A stretch of DNA of 64,000 nucleotides from Marsupella aquatica (GCA_973895155.1 OZ316892.1:28892001-28956000), one strand, 5' to 3'; positions 46,422-60,705 are shown, counted from the first letter of the stretch. The notes: generated from the sequence alone by a model not told the origin. Translations and numbers: made by a program.

Positions 46422-48050
46422 GGCAGGAGGAAAGAGTTGAGTTCTTTCTCCTTACCTTCCCTTCTTCAAACGCTGCTACTATCCATATGCATCCCCCGCC
46501 TTACCACCTTTCCTGCCTGCCTGCCTACCAATCACAAGAACACTGTCATTTACATAGATGGTTTTCAGATATGAAAGTATACAGAAACAGCAAGATTCAA
46601 GTGTCCGTGAGAATGAATTCAATACCAAAGCGAAACAGAGTTGCACCATAGGACCAGTAAGATTTTTCCCATTTAGCTTGCAGACTAAGAGTGCTGGAAG
46701 TTCGACTGCACCACAAAGTCGACACACAAGAAGGAGATAAATCCTGTCACTAAAGGGGAACAGAACCAAAAGCAAATGAAAGGCACTCAACCTACCCGCA
46801 ACAAAAGGACGCCCCTTCTGGACACCGAGCTCCCATGGAATCATTGGCAGTCTCATGACCAAATCCGCATCAAAAATTAATATCCAACCCACACTTTTGG
46901 CATCGTCTGAATGTGTGAGCCAATGCAAAACACCTGCTGGCTTGTTAATAGCTGCATGACTGCATATAGAAAAGCAAAAATATAATACCGGTAAATGATC
47001 TCAGACATTCGAACCCAATGACATCCACAAGAGCGCTGGTCAATCAGGCTTTCAGAACCAAAACAAATGAGATGAAATGAAGCTTTCAATTTGTAGTTTC
47101 GATTTTTGTAGTACCTTTGTTTCCTCTTGAACTTTCTAAACCTTCCTGCCTTGGAGGCGAATCAAAATTTTACTGCCTCCTTACTCCAAATGTCCCCTCT
47201 CTGGTCCGATGCGTTAGTAGTCAGCTCAAGTCAACGCAACCCATTCCCGGAAAGCATGGCACCGACCGAAAGTACTTCCGTGCGATTCAAAATTTCCGTT
47301 CTCCGATCCGCTTCGATAACAGCTTGCTCAACCCAAACATGGCAAAAGTCCACGAAGTATGGCTGGCGTAGAAGGCCTAGCTACGAACTCAGAATCCCCT
47401 TCTTTGAACTGCCTCTGAGGCAGTCTGCTCTATCCTAAAATGCCCAATGAATCCAGCTTTGCTCGACCGGGATAGCAGATGCGTGTCCATATATATTTCG
47501 ATCCAATGATTTGGAGCGTGCAACTGAACCAAGCTGACAGCCTACTTTTCTCGAAACCGACCTCGAGCCCAGAAGCAACTCCCAGTCAAACTTGCACATA
47601 CAAAAGATGTCTGAAGACACCAGTGGTCATCGTCGAAGATGGAATCGAACGCGTATCTGGAGAAAGCAGACTTTTAGCTGCAGAGAATCCATAATACCGA
47701 ATCGATTGAGGAGTTGAAAAGATTTCAATCGAATACGTTCTTCCAGTGTCCATCATCAAACACTTCCCAAACCCCAACCACCGTACCTTCGCAGTGCGCA
47801 CACAAAAGATCACAAAGAAAGGGTCTTTCCGACCAAAATAAAAGAGGATCACAAGCATGACAAGCTCGAAGAGCACAACGATCACATCCACAGCAAGATG
47901 GCAGCAGCGAGGTTGGAGTTTGTGGGCTCGCAGTGCCCAGTGAGAGCTCTCTCCCAGTTCTCTGTATAGATACGGGCAAGGACTCGGAACCTAAAGGGTT
48001 CACAGAAAGATCGTCTCGGAGTCACGAAGCTCTCAAGAAACTTCGTACAG
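46422..48050. other. upstream region of the pseudokinase gene
   Basis: No gene supported. A minus-strand frame near 47891-47586 reads as a hydrophobic helix (VLFELVMLVILFYFG) but has no ATG start and no recognised similarity; it may be chance or part of a 5' region. Confidence 0.4.
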
Positions 48051-49391
48051 GGCACAACTTGGGAGTTGCTTTACTGTAGGTACACATTAATTACAGTGTA
48101 GCGCCCTATGTCTACAGTAGGTATCTAGTCTAGCCTACTCTAGTCCACCTGTCCCCTAGTCCAGTCTAACCCATAAGAAACAATTATTGGCTCAACTTTG
48201 TTCAATTGTCCAAATACGCAGTTCATTGTGACCCGGACCCTATTAAGCCGTTTTAACGGCACTAGCCTGACTATGTATACCTTGAGCATAAACAGAGATG
48301 CATAAATAGAGATGAGACATAAATAGACCTTTCAAAAATCAAATTCCCTTGTTACTTCCCATTCATCTTTACCCCATCTCTGATTTCTATATGCACTTTC
48401 CGTTATCCTCTTAGAGTGAAGGTCTAGGGACTTCACTCTAGACACTAGGCCTTTGATTGCCATTATATACCTACCGTAGTTATATATAGATGCGTTATGA
48501 TGGGGGGCCCAAAGTGGCCCCACACCTTATTGTCCTATGGGTATTTGTTTGATGTGTATTGTCAACTCAAACTGTCAAAGTATTTAGTATTGTAAGAAGT
48601 TGTCAAAACAGCAATTAATGCATATTGTTTGAGCCTGTTGTGACCGCAAACCTCTTTGGTCACGACTCACGAGCATGGTTTTACTAAATGCATCTTTTCA
48701 AAGTCAAATTGCCCAGGCAAAATTTACCTGTTGGGGCAAACTCCACTCAACTATACATCAACTCTATACTCCGACATCTCTTCAGTCTTTCCTATCACGG
48801 ACCAAATTTATAATTATAATGACTTGAGTCAATTAAACTGGTGGAGCACCTCGTTACTGAAGCAGGGGTCCGAGTTCAAGGTGTTAGTTGTGCAAACAAA
48901 GCTTGACCTTTAAAACTCCGTCCCAAAGTGGAGGACACTGTGCCCCCTTTAGAGCTTACATGCAAATGCAACTCTTATAAAATGTTGTGCCCTAAGCACC
49001 AATAACCAAATAATTAGTCATATGCACAATGTTGACATCCTGGACTCCAAGCTTTGTAAGGGGGACTTTACAAGCCATGGGCCCATTGTTTCTTTTTATT
49101 CCTTCTGAGATTAAATTTGGGCCATGTATTAGATTGAAAGGACTGCAGTTGGCTTTACAGGTATGATTTCTATGGATTCTATATGGATAGCAATGGGCCC
49201 AGGGAATTGCTTCTGTAGAGTGCTTATTTGTCTAGAAAATTTCGATTACCCAGAGTGGTCCAAGCATTTCCAAACTTGGGCTCCTTCATCCAAGGAATTT
49301 GCACTTATTGACCTCCATTTTTGGTCTAGAGCCTATCTTTAGAACAATGAGTGGCCCTCCACTTTGTTATGGTAAAAGAAAGTCACAACTG

Positions 49392-49411
49392 CCCCCCCCC
49401 CCCCCCCCCCC
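49392..49411. repeat. C20 homopolymer
   Basis: Twenty C in a row. Other long runs in the window: G16 at 35279-35294, C16 at 51345-51360 and G12 at about 60260-60271. Confidence 0.9.
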
Positions 49412-49440
49412 ACTTCTTGTAAAGTCACCCTAAGTAAAGT

Positions 49441-49785
49441 CACATTGACTGCGATAGATGAGCGGGTGTTTAATCGTTGTCAGCACCAAGTTCATAGTCA
49501 CTTCAGCACTAAAAGCCACCCACACTAAACTCACTTTGCTTACAAAAGATGAGCGAGTGCTAAATATTTATGAGCACTAAGTTCATTGACATCTCAGCCA
49601 CTAGAAGCCACCCAAAGAAAATTCACTTTGATTGAGAAAGATGAGCGAGTGCTTAATCACTTGCAGCACCAAGGTCATTGACATTTCGGCACTAAAGCCA
49701 ACCAAAGTAACCTCACTTTCATTGAGAAAGATGAGCGAGTGCTTTAATCGTTTTCAGCACCAAGTCCATTGACATTTCAGCCAAC
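49441..49785. repeat. ~91-bp minisatellite, nearly four copies
   Basis: Units start at about 49441, 49532, 49624 and 49714. Each contains AAGATGAGCGAGTGC (first copy GATAGATGAGCGGGTG), CAGCACCAAG.TCATTGACAT and CACTAAA.GCCA.CC. Copies differ from each other by roughly 10-20 percent by eye. It begins about 30 bp after the C20 run. Confidence 0.88.
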
Positions 49786-52700
49786 ATCACGAAACTCTGG
49801 AACACTCTCTCACTAGCCAACGCGGCAGGAATGGAGAGCCGTCCATCCATCATGTCCCCCACAGAAAAGGACTGTCCTATTGTACCCCTTCTGCCCCTCC
49901 TACTCCTCCTCGTCCCTCCTCCGGCAGACAGGGAGAAATAGAGGGAAGGAGAACTCAGCTCTGTATAGAAAGCTACCATAGCCTAGACTCTTACAGTAGA
50001 GAACTCAGCTCAGTCTACAAGTCTACCATAGCCTAGCCTTCTTGAGTAGAGGGATAGGCAGCAGGCATTTGACAGAATGATTACTACTTGGCAGGTAGGA
50101 ATCGCAGTGATGTCGGTAGAAATTTGAGTGCCACTCGTGGAAAGTCCCCTTCTGTCCATGAAAATACTCTTAAAGGCATCCAGTGTTTCCCCACTCCAGA
50201 GTGTTTCCTTGTGTCTGGAACTTATGGCAAATTGAGAAGCCACTGCAAGCAAAAATATTGTATGGCTACATTGAGACCGCTAGATCTTTGTATGATCAGA
50301 TCTTGATCCTTGATTTTGGTAAAAAAACCTGCTTGTGTCATTTACAAAACCAGGAAAAATACAATGACAGACTTTTCCTTCTCAGGGGATTTCTTAGTGG
50401 CACAAGAATTTGCGAAACCATGTCCTCCAGAATCATTTGGCTAAAATTTGCCACAATTTCTGGTACGTTATTCACAATCCATGTATCTACGGAGATCCAA
50501 TCGTCAGAAACAAATCTAGGAAATAGATAAGGAAGCTGAACATCTCCTCCCTGACACAAGGTACCCTTAGTCAAAGTGGGGAATTAAAAAGATTACCTGC
50601 CTCCCCCAAAAACCGAATGATCAGAGGACTTCACTTTAAACACACCGACATAGCTTTGCATAGGCTGGCATTTTGACAGATTCCTAAGTGGAACTTGGCA
50701 GGTAGGAAGGCAGCCCTGTCTTTAGAAATTTGCGTGCCACTCTTGGAAAGTCCCTTCCTTCCATGAAACTACTCTTCAAGCAATCCAATCGTCCATAGTG
50801 ACAGACGCCCTGCTCTGTGGTCTTTCTTTTCTTCATACCACGTGGCACTTTTTGTGCAGTATTTGTATATCATAAACGGCCTGTTTACCTTGATTACCCA
50901 TATTTCGGTGGCTAAAAGATCTCTCCCAAAACACATTGCAGTGTCCTTCACTCTAAATTCACCGACACAGCTTTCGCATGGTTTAAATATGATCTCTCCC
51001 AAAGGAAACACCGACATAGCTTTCACATCATTTAAAAGATTGCCCTCCTTGCCTCCCTCCCTCCCTTCCTAAAACACATTCAGTGTACTTCACTAAATAT
51101 AGCGATATAGCTCTGGCACAGCTAGCAAACGAGCTCTCAATAATTCCTGCTCCCCAGCCCCGGGTCCCCCTATCTATCTAGCACCACCATAGCTAGGAGC
51201 TCTAGAGTGGTTCTTAACTCCACTCCACTCCAATTCAAGACTGCAGTGATTACAATTCTGTTATGTGGAGGATCCGGTCAGATTCTCCTGCTGCCGGTAC
51301 CACCCTGCACGGCTCTCTCCTTTGCCCCCGTCCCCCCCTCCCCTCCCCCCCCCCCCCCCCTAATATAATTACAGTGTACAGCATAGAATAGAACCGAGAG
51401 TCCTGTTCTTGGAACTGATGGTTTATTGTTCTTGTACACACGCTCTCTCTCGGGTTAACAGTAGCGTAGGTGATTTTGTTATGTGTTGCCCTATTGTTGC
51501 TGTACTTGGAGATCACTCATGTTCTATTAAAAGGTGCCTTGCATGTTTGTGACCCTTCAGTTTGCAAACCTAATGGGATGTTCTAGCTAAGTATTATTTG
51601 AGAAGGAAATTGTGCCTGAAATGTCTCATCTGCCAGACACGAGGGCTTCTTACCTAGAAAGCCAAGGCCACTGTCTGCAAACATTCCAGCCCTTGCAGTC
51701 CTGACCTTAGGAAAATGAAGACCAGAGATCCTATGGTCATGTGCTCAAGAATTTATCCAGATATTGAGGGAGTTTTAAGGGCCAAATATATTGAGGGTGG
51801 TTACATGGAAGATAGCTCAGATTATAAAGTATTCTGCTGAAAACAAAAGAAGAGTTGGAGTCACTCTAGGTTTGGGAGTTCTGTAGTAGTCTTGAGATGG
51901 ATTAGACCACAAAATGTGTGAGACAACTTCAATCTAGTTTGCAACATTCTGTCGTGGGATTTTATTGTGCACTTGTCTTGATTCCTGATGGTTGGTTGGA
52001 AAAAGTTTGAACCTAGACGATTTTAGCTACATCAATGACAGAGTGGATTTACATCAGATATTCAGTTTCCATGCCCCAGCTCCCATCTGCATAAACTAGT
52101 GCGCTTGTTTTTACATTCCACCATCCATTTGTTCAAACAAAATTTGAACAGTTGAAACTTGTGGGATTGGCCTAAGCCATTTGCACAAGCACCGCACCCT
52201 ACACTCATATTGGTTCTAAACATATTAGTTCCTACCTATTATCTCTATGAAACTTGCAGTTTAGCTAAAGATGACATGGATATCAAGTAATAATGCTCTA
52301 CTTTGTTACAATAAGATTCCATGATCTGAGTACAAAGTGTGGATGGAGGTCCAATGCAAGCTCACTCAAGGAAAGATCCTATTTTAGTTTAAAGTAACAT
52401 TTGAAATGGTTCATCTTGTTTGTGATGGTGCTTGTACGACATTGTGGTCCATATGAGCTTCTTTTTCTACTCAAAAGGGACACTTGTAGATCAGTGCTCT
52501 AGTAATGGACAGTCACAATAGTCTACCCTTGTGCCATCTTGTTCCAGAGGATCTGAAGGAGACATTGATTAATTTTCATTTCACAAAAAATGCAAGGCCT
52601 GTTTTCCTGTACTCCTTTTATAATTTAAAAATCATTATACACACTAACAAGTCAGTGTTTACACCAAGATGCTCAAAACATTTGTAAAATTTACATGACA

Positions 52701-54830
52701 ACTTGTTTCTAGATTTCATAGAACTTAAAGCTAGGATGGACACAGTTCCTCTCGGGAAATGCAGTCCCTCAGTTCTCACATTTAGAAGCTCACACAGTAT
52801 CCAGAATTTCGCAGCCAAAAATTATTGATGTCACAGCCATTGTATGTCCTTGACGCAATCTGAAAGCCTGGGATGGGAACACATTGAATGCAACATTGTT
52901 TCATGTGGTAACAATTGAGGATGCGGACTAGGGCAAATACTCAGGCCAAATCCTGTGTTGCTGCTTCTCGTAGCTCCACAACCTACACTATCCTAAGACA
53001 TTCTTGGCAACATGCTTGTGGAGTGATGGAAGGAAAAGCTATGGAGTCTAAACAATGGTAAGCTTATGTTAATGACAGATAGTAATCCATTTCCATGTCA
53101 TTGGTGTTTTGCCTTACAGTAGCATGGACCTTGTGTCCATCCTGGTCGTCCCAACAAACGTTGGGTCCATCCAGGCTTTTGATTCAGATTTCACAAGGAC
53201 CCCACAATCTTTTGTTACTTGAACACAAGATTTATAATAATCATTTATTTCTTACACCAACCGAGATAGCACTACGGTCCGGTATAGAGGGGAGCGACGT
53301 GGCTATCTGTTTCTTCTCCCGCAGCCCAGCCCGTTGCAGGGAGGGCAGCAGGGCACGGTGAAAATGATGACCTGGCGCAGACAAGGAAACAAAACACACA
53401 CGGTCGCGCAGGGCAGGGATTCGGGTACCGGTACGGTCAGGTGCGGGGCAGGGGCGGGGCAGCCGGGCCCAGGGGGCAGCTGCTGCCCACTGCAGCAGCC
53501 AGCCGGTCAGGCCAGTCCCAGTCAACAAAAATTGAAGAACGCGACGGATTCCGTTCCGTACGGTCAGCAAGGACAGCGAGACGACATGTCCACATCAGCA
53601 CCTATGCAGAAGGTTGTATTTATGAAGAGTCATGAATGTATTCATTGGTCATAAATGTCACTGACGAGAAAAAGTGCACCAATGAATGATAAAATAAAAT
53701 AAAAGGATGAGGGATTATTTGGGGATCATTTGACACGAGGAATCTTCTCGACACAAGCACATCTCGACGAGTTTGCAGCATAAGCATCGATTCCAATAAT
53801 GATTTCATAATGGACAAATTGCATTTTACTTTCCTGCCGGGCTGCCCCGAACCCCAAAACTATTATTAGCAGGTTGCATTTCATTTCATTTTTAATAATT
53901 ATGGGTTAATTTTATCAACTAGGCTAATGTGAGATGACACATTCCTCCGGGACATGTGGAGGCTTGCAACTGTCTGAGCTAACCCCTCCTACCACAAAAT
54001 TGGGGGAAATGAGAGGGGTCCAAAACATTATAGTTTTTGGTGGTAGACAGTAAGTGACAGCTGCATTGAGTGCCTGTGGGACGAGGGTTCAGTGAGTGTG
54101 GGGTGGTGGAACTTGGGCCAGGGTGAGATACTTTTGGATGGGATTATATTATTGGAAGAATAGCAAAACTCTCCAATGTGTCCGTGGACCAATCTTGTGT
54201 CATCTCGGTTCGCGTAATGGAGTAAGCCAACCCGTAAAACGAGGGGGGGGGATATTTAATTTCTTTCAGTAGTAGGTTGGGCATTTTGATCAGTTTGGGC
54301 CATGGGATACTAAGGATTTGATTGAGAAGGGCTTTGCACTAGTGAGCTTTTCAAATTCTTTAGGAAACAGGGCATAATAATTGTTACAAACCCTGTCACA
54401 AAGATGACTGTTCATTACCTCAGTGGGCATCTGAAACCAGCTATTCTATGGAGGTTTTCTATGACCGGGATGCTATGGGCTGGGTCACAGGTCAGAAATC
54501 TAGGGTTCTTAAAAAACTCTTCCCCTGGCACTAACTTAGGCGCGACCGCATAGGTACCCAAAAAAAGGTTGCATGAGTTTGTTGGCCCCATCATAAGAAT
54601 GACCAACGTTGAAAATTCAGCAACGTGGGTTAACCAGTCTCAAACCAGATATCGCCTGGATCACTTTCTCCCTTTTTTGGGTTTTGGTCAGTGTTGTCGA
54701 CGAAAACATCCCAGAGAGCTGCTGAAAAAACGAGAGGTAAAGAGCAGGTTTGAGAAGCCCAGTGGAACACCAAATTTGCAAGAGTGAGAAGTTGGCAAGA
54801 GGTCCCTTTTCTTTTGTTTTTTGATAAAGA

Positions 54831-55065
54831 GATCCTTCATTTTGTGTAGCGTTTTGTTTTCTTATAATTGTAAGTTCTTAGTCTTTGTTGACTGTATCTG
54901 ACAGTTTTTATTAACGATCCTTCATTTTGCTTAATATCTGTTAATGATTATAATTGTCGTCTAGTCAGTCTTGACTGTAGGCTTTTATTTGACGATCCAT
55001 CATTTTGCTTAATATCTGTTAATGATTATAATTGTTTTCTAGTCAGTGTTGACTGTATCTGACAA
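54831..55065. repeat. ~80-bp tandem repeat, about three copies
   Basis: Units start with GATCC(T/A)TCATTTTG at 54831, 54916 and 54994 and share TAATGATTATAATTGT and AGTC(A)GT.TTGACTGTA. The first copy is the most divergent. Confidence 0.85.
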
Positions 55066-55677
55066 CACCAAATTCGCGGGTGATATTTTGTCCGTATGTG
55101 GGTCAGTCAGCTCGGTCTCTGTTTGACTGCATCGTTATAATAAAGAAAATAAACTCCATCAACATAATTTGCACGAGTGAAAATTGAGTTGTGGGAACTG
55201 GGAAAGCTCCTTGGGCCAGTCATTGTTGACTGTCCTAGAACCTGGTTCAATAATGGGAAACTATGGGCTTTACGAGAAGAGCATGCTAGTGTGACTTTGT
55301 TTCACCAACGCCAGTTGGAGGACCACTTCTTCTGAAAATAGACTCCAGACCAAAAATCATTGGAATGAAATTCCATCACCTCAAATCACTGATTGAGCCC
55401 AAGTTTGGATATGTTTGGACCACTCTTTGGAAATGTTTGGACAGCTGCTCAACTGATCTATACTTCTTAATGGGAGTTGTCCCCAAAGCAAAACCTGGTG
55501 GGCCCAAGTCACCCAAATTAGTCCAAAATGTTTATTCCAAAGCACAAATAAATGGGGAAAAAGTGATACTTTTGTCATCCTAGAGCTTAAGGACAGGCAG
55601 TTTAACAAAACGAGCACTCCACATCAGCATTTTCTTGGGCTGCTGCCATGTAGAATTGGTAGACACAATACGTCCAC

Positions 55678-55870
55678 AATGAGCCCCTGAGTTCTGCTAA
55701 AGCCAATTGCAGCCACCTCCACTCATTCTATAGTCAACAATGAATTGCAGCCATCTCCACTCATTCTATAGTCCCGTAAAAACCATACCACAATGAGCCC
55801 GTGAGTTCTTCTAAAGCCAATTGCAACCACCTCCACTCATTCTATAGTCAACAATGAATTGCAAAGTAGA
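55678..55870. repeat. 114-bp tandem repeat, two copies
   Basis: ATGAGCCC.TGAGTTCT.CTA occurs at about 55678 and 55793, each followed by AAAGCCAATTGCA.CCACCTCC and ACTCATTCTATAGTC. A shorter extra copy of the second half lies between. A related AAGCCAACTGCAGCCA.TTCC is at 17938 and, reversed, at about 49143. Confidence 0.85.
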
Positions 55871-56534
55871 TACAAAGAATCAATGGGCCCCAAGTGTTGT
55901 GAAAGTCACCCTAACTTGGAGAAAGGGTTTTGGTAGGTAACGCCTTTCAGCTACATGTGACTGGTTCTTCGTTCATTTGGTCAATAAATGGGTTTGCACA
56001 CACATCTTTTGGGTCCTACCCATGGGAACATGGACCCAGGGCCTTCTGTTCTAGGGACTCTCGAACAAGCTCTTGAATGCAAAGAGAGATCCTACTAGAA
56101 TATGCTTCTGAACCTAAAGATACTGCTCACCAAACCTTGGTCTATCCCAAGAATTTTGTCCATCCTAAGTTCAAGCATTTTCCCATGTTTGGGAAGATGT
56201 GCATTCTGCTCTCTTTTTCTTCATTCCAGTTCCACTAAGCTTGAAAGCCAACCTGCTTTTGTGTTTAGCAAAGAATTAAACGAATAGGACCAAATTATTA
56301 GAAGGGCTTTACAAATTGCAATGGAGTATTAAAAGCAAAAGGGGTATAGGGAGGACAAACACAAATCTCAAGGAGGACAAACACAAATCTCAAGGGGTAA
56401 ATGCAAATGCATTCTTGAGGCCATTAATGAGCCTCCCAGTAGTAGCTCCGTGCTGCTCTATATCTGCATCAGCTGTCTCCAAATTTTCTTTTAAGTGTAA
56501 TTAGATGTGAATGAACCCTACTTCTGGGTGGATG

Positions 56535-56635
56535 AGTGTTAAAAGAAAACTGTCACTGACAGGATTTGAGCCCAAGACCTGCCCTGCTCCTGCTACCATT
56601 CAGCCTGGGTGCACTTGACAATCATATATTCTTGG
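56535..56635 (-). mobile_element. possible tRNA-derived SINE fragment
   Basis: On the minus strand CAGGCTGAATGGTAGCAGG resembles an A box and GGTCTTGGGCTCAAATCC resembles the B box (GGTTCAANTCC with one change), at about the right spacing. It cannot fold as a functional tRNA. No target-site duplication found. Confidence 0.4.
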
Positions 56636-57379
56636 ACCTATTATTTAAGCTAATTCTTGGTCAAGCAAAGCCAAGCAAAGCCAAGCAAAGGCCCCAGCCT
56701 CCGTAATTGCAGAGACTAATCAGCATTGACTAGCCTGAAGAATATATTTGTCCTTCATCAATTGCAACCCCAGAAAACCTAGAAAAGAAGAAAATACATA
56801 TCAGATGAACATCTACCACTGCAAATGGTAGGTAAATGTGTGTCACAAAGTCTGTAGTATACACATTTGGAAACCTTGACAGAAGGGAGAATTGCAAGCT
56901 CATCAGTTATCAGTCACTCCCAGCAATCATTTGTGAGTGGTATGTTCCTACTCAGCAATGCCGCCTAGGTCACTCGGTGGGACTGCCAAGACAGTTGAAG
57001 AAGTGACTTAGCGAGGCCAGCCGACTGAGTTGAAATTTTCCAGCTCAGATGGCCACTGACAGCAAAAAATGATAATCCAATTGATGCTCAAGTTTGATGA
57101 GGCCACCGAGCTTCATTGACATGGGTGACTGATAATAACTAACAGGGTTAGCAACCTCAACAAAGGGAAAAGAATAAATCATGAAAAAGAGAGAAATAGT
57201 TCTAGAGAGAGCATAGACATGGACCCCACCTTAACTTGCTTTGGAGAAGCTATCCCTGGCTGATTTGCCCATATAGTGGCTCATTTAGGTTTATCTAAAA
57301 AATGTGTGGTAAGGTGGTGTATTGTTTTGAAAAGATTACAAAAGACAGTTTGGTGCACACTAGTGCTCTGGTTCTTTTG

Positions 57380-58745
57380 CCTTCCTTAGGGACTTGCGGA
57401 CTTGGGTTTGGGGATTTTTTACACTTTGGTTTCCCAAGGTTTTCTACTTGTTTTCTCCCCTTTTATTGGGTCATCTACCTTTGGGATCCTGCCTCCCAGT
57501 TTTCAAACTTTTTGATTGTTAGCAGTCATATGTATTTGTGGTGAGCTTATTTTTGCTATACAAGAAGTTAAATTCTTTGCATGCCTTGAAGCTTTCCCTA
57601 CCAAACCAGAATTGGGAAAAGAGCTTATTCTGGGTGTCTCGAAGGAAACATAGGAGAATACTTAACTACAGAACATAGTTAGATTTATATCACATCCTAT
57701 ACTAAATCTCTGCTTTTCCAAGGAAATCTCTGCTTTTTCAAATGCGCTACTTCCTTTCCCTGTAGAAGGAGTACTTTCTTTCCATCCTTTGATGCGCACG
57801 TGGTTTATGCCCAATTTACTCAGGCTCTTCCCAAAGTCCAAGTGCTATAAATGCACACATGCTTATGACCATTTCCCTAGGGCCTCCACAACATAAAAAA
57901 TGGTGTTGGAAATACCACTCCAAAGCTGTTTTCAATTTGCCCTGACTCCAAGGCTACGCTAGTCGGAACTTGGCTCACTGTCCTAAGTGGCCGAAAGTTC
58001 TTTTTTCCTGCTTCCAAACTTTCACAGGTGGCCATTGATAACGTCCCCGGCCAAAAGGTTGTCTGAATCCCTAATTTTCCAATATTTTGCATATCCTTAA
58101 GCCAAAAACATGAGTTTGGACCCTATTTGACAGATAACTCAGTTTTCCAGGGCAGTTTGTTTCATGTTACCTTTTTTCTGGCTATGGTGTCTGGAATTTC
58201 AACACACCCACACTGTTTTCCGCTATCAGTGTTACTCACACTAATTCTGGTGAAGCAAACTTTTGGCTAGACAAATGAGTAGATTAAGTAAAAACTTTAA
58301 ATGCATTTTGAACAATTTTATTTTTTCACTAATGCTAACAGGTTAACACTAATAGCTGTGAAGGGTGTAATACACTTGATCTCCAATACACTACTGTAGA
58401 GAGGAAACTTTCAAAAGTAAGACTTCCTCCTCTTGACCCTCCCATGCTGTTTTACTCTTACCTTTATCAGACTTTTCAGTTTGTTTCTCAGGAAGGCTTT
58501 AGTTCCTTTGCCTTTGTTGGGATTCTCTGGCTCTTTGACCTTTCTGAGTTTTCCCCGTGATTTCTCTCCTTTATTGGGTCTCCTACCTTTGGGATTCTCT
58601 GGCTTTCTGGCTCTTTGACCTTCTTGAGCTTTCCCTTGATTTCTCTCATTTATTGGGTCTCTTGCCTTTAGGATTCTCCTGGGGATCCTATTTCCGGGTT
58701 TGACATTTTTTGTTCTTCGGCAAGGTTCTATATATCTATGCTGCA
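57380..58745 (-). repeat. dispersed repeat with CCCAATAAAGGGGAGA core, three copies
   Basis: On the minus strand the blocks at about 57390-57510, 58500-58600 and 58600-58710 share GGATCCCAAAGGTA or GGATTCTAAAGG..., a GACCCAATAAA core, then GGGAGAAA. Other copies lie at 62448-62530 (plus) and 11570-11700 (minus). The two at 58.5 kb are in tandem. Confidence 0.6.
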
Positions 58746-60559
58746 TAGATGTCCCCGAAGCAATTATAAATTCTAGAGTGGAGGGACTCAGTCTCCTGTC
58801 CTAGCAATAATATCTGCTGGTGGATCGGTCTTTGAATTGAGATTGACTCCACCATACTTTCCACATCTTCGTGTGACTTGAGAAAATAATTCTTCTGGTC
58901 AGTCACATTCAGATCTCTTGACATTCTTTTGTCCCCCATTTGTCAATGTCCTTGCTTCCAGTCTTTTGGGGGTCACCATATAATTTTTTTCAGTTAACAA
59001 CTTTTCTCAGTCTACTTTTTCCCCCAAGCTTACTTTCTCCATAAGTTAAAATAGGACAGCATTAGAACGAACATGCTATAATACCTACCCGTGAGATCTG
59101 CTCACCGACTACTCACCAGACAACATCATTTTCCAGGGTATTTTGCCTTGTATAAACCTTCCCAAGCTCTTGCCTCTAAACTTTATCCTCCTTCCCATTT
59201 CTAGCTCTCCATTTTTTGAATATCACATTTTTGTGCTGGTCGTCAACTTTCATCAATTAATTAAGTTTTGTGCATCTTATGCTCTGCACTTTGTTTGGAA
59301 AGTGAAGCCGGGACGGTCCACCAGGATGGACACAAATTGGGCTTATATTTTGATGATTATGACTCTTAAAATAATTGTTAGTTTTTCACTGGCAAGGCAA
59401 CTAGAGACGGAGGAGGCACAGAAAAACACAAGCCCTAATATTTCATATTAATGCAATGAAATTAATCTAAAAGAAGTTACCCCTCTCTATTCCATGATGA
59501 ATAATTCAACCAAAATGGCCAAAAAATCAAGGTCACTTTGATCCAAGTGTAGCTTACCTACTCCTCTAGCACACCCTCAAAACTAAAAAACATTTGAATT
59601 TATGAACATCAAATTACTATAATTAAACTCAAATTTTGGGACATGTGATACATGGGGTTTCAAAGACCAACATTGTGGTCCATGGGAACATCATTTGCTT
59701 TTATTAAATTTAAAAATAAAGAGTAAAGTTTCCCGAACAAACAGAGTGAATGAAGTCATGGCTGAATTTTAAGAGGGGGTAGATTCTACCTACCTCCAGG
59801 CACCATTGGGATTAGGTAGGTCTTTTTTATGTCCTTGCTTGATTACCTTTTCAGGCAGTCTTTTCTGTCAAGAATTGGAAATATACCCTGACAAACTACA
59901 GTAGATGTCCCTATTGGATTTTATTGGGCACAACTTTGATGTGGATAGAGTGTCACTTTCCTTCGTGAAGCTTTCTTTAAATTACAATAATGGTCCTTTG
60001 TTGCTGTCACTCGTTAGATGACTTAACCCTGGTGAACCACAGAAGATCCTACGGCCTCTGACGGTTCCCATCACCCTCAAAGCAGGGCATGAGGAACACT
60101 CACTCTTGGGGACCAAAGAAGGCACTCTGGACATAGGGAGGTGAGGGTGGGGCGGAGCACACACAGAAGGAGGAACCCTGCCCTAGAGGACCAGTAGAGG
60201 GGCCTGTGCATGAATCTGATCCAGGGCGATGGAAACGATGGGGTTTTGGGGGGATTGTCGGGGGGGGGGGGTGTTGTTCAATGTGATAATCTCAGGGCTG
60301 CAAGATCTCTTGTGGCTAAACTAGGGTTAAGTGACTTAAGCTGTAACAAAAATACAAAAAGAACATGACATTATAGTAATTAATCTAAGAAATGTTTCAA
60401 GTAGTCATATTCCACAGAAAGGTGGCAATGTAGTCAAATCCAGTAAACTGAAATGATGACCCAATGACAATGAAGCATGCAACCCCATGGACTGTGACAC
60501 CTTTTACACCACCCATTGACACCCTTCTCGTTTAAAAGAGTTTGCAAAAAGCAAAATGT

Positions 60560-60705
60560 GACCTTCAATATCTCTTTGATATCCAACCAAATAGGCTCTT
60601 ATGTACTGGGCTCATCTTAAGCCACTTGGAAAGAGATTTCCAACCAGTCAAAAAATAAAGTTTTCATGAAGAATTGGGAGAGTTGTGAATTTCTGAAAAT
60701 TACTT
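60560..60705. repeat. third copy of the 19-kb dispersed repeat
   Basis: CTTGGAAAGAGATTTCCAA.CAGTC, TTTTCATGAAGAATTG and GTGAATTTC match the block at 19060-19110 (CTTGGAAAGATATTTCCAAT, TTTCATTGAGAATTG, ATGAAATTTC). Confidence 0.55.

Larger units (their letters stand above)
48051..53900. other. gene-free repeat region
   Basis: No gene recognised. Contains a 91-bp minisatellite (49441-49785), C20 at 49392-49411, a C16 run at 51345-51360 in a pyrimidine-rich stretch, and repeated short blocks such as CTCCCAAA.A.CAC and GAAAGTCCC.T.CTGTCCATGAAA (50140 and 50745, two copies about 600 bp apart). 53.28-53.55 kb is G/C-rich without a supported gene. Confidence 0.5.

Noticed and set aside
47586-47891. 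Hydrophobic minus-strand frame upstream of the pseudokinase
   Set aside because: No ATG start, no family recognised; could be chance in a 5' region.
53241-53654. Overlapping frames in a G/C-rich patch
   Set aside because: Open on both strands because of composition; Gly/Gln/Pro-rich with no domain.
58411-58746. 111-codon Lys/Arg-rich minus-strand frame
   Set aside because: Lies on two tandem copies of a dispersed repeat; the basic composition comes from A-rich repeat units.
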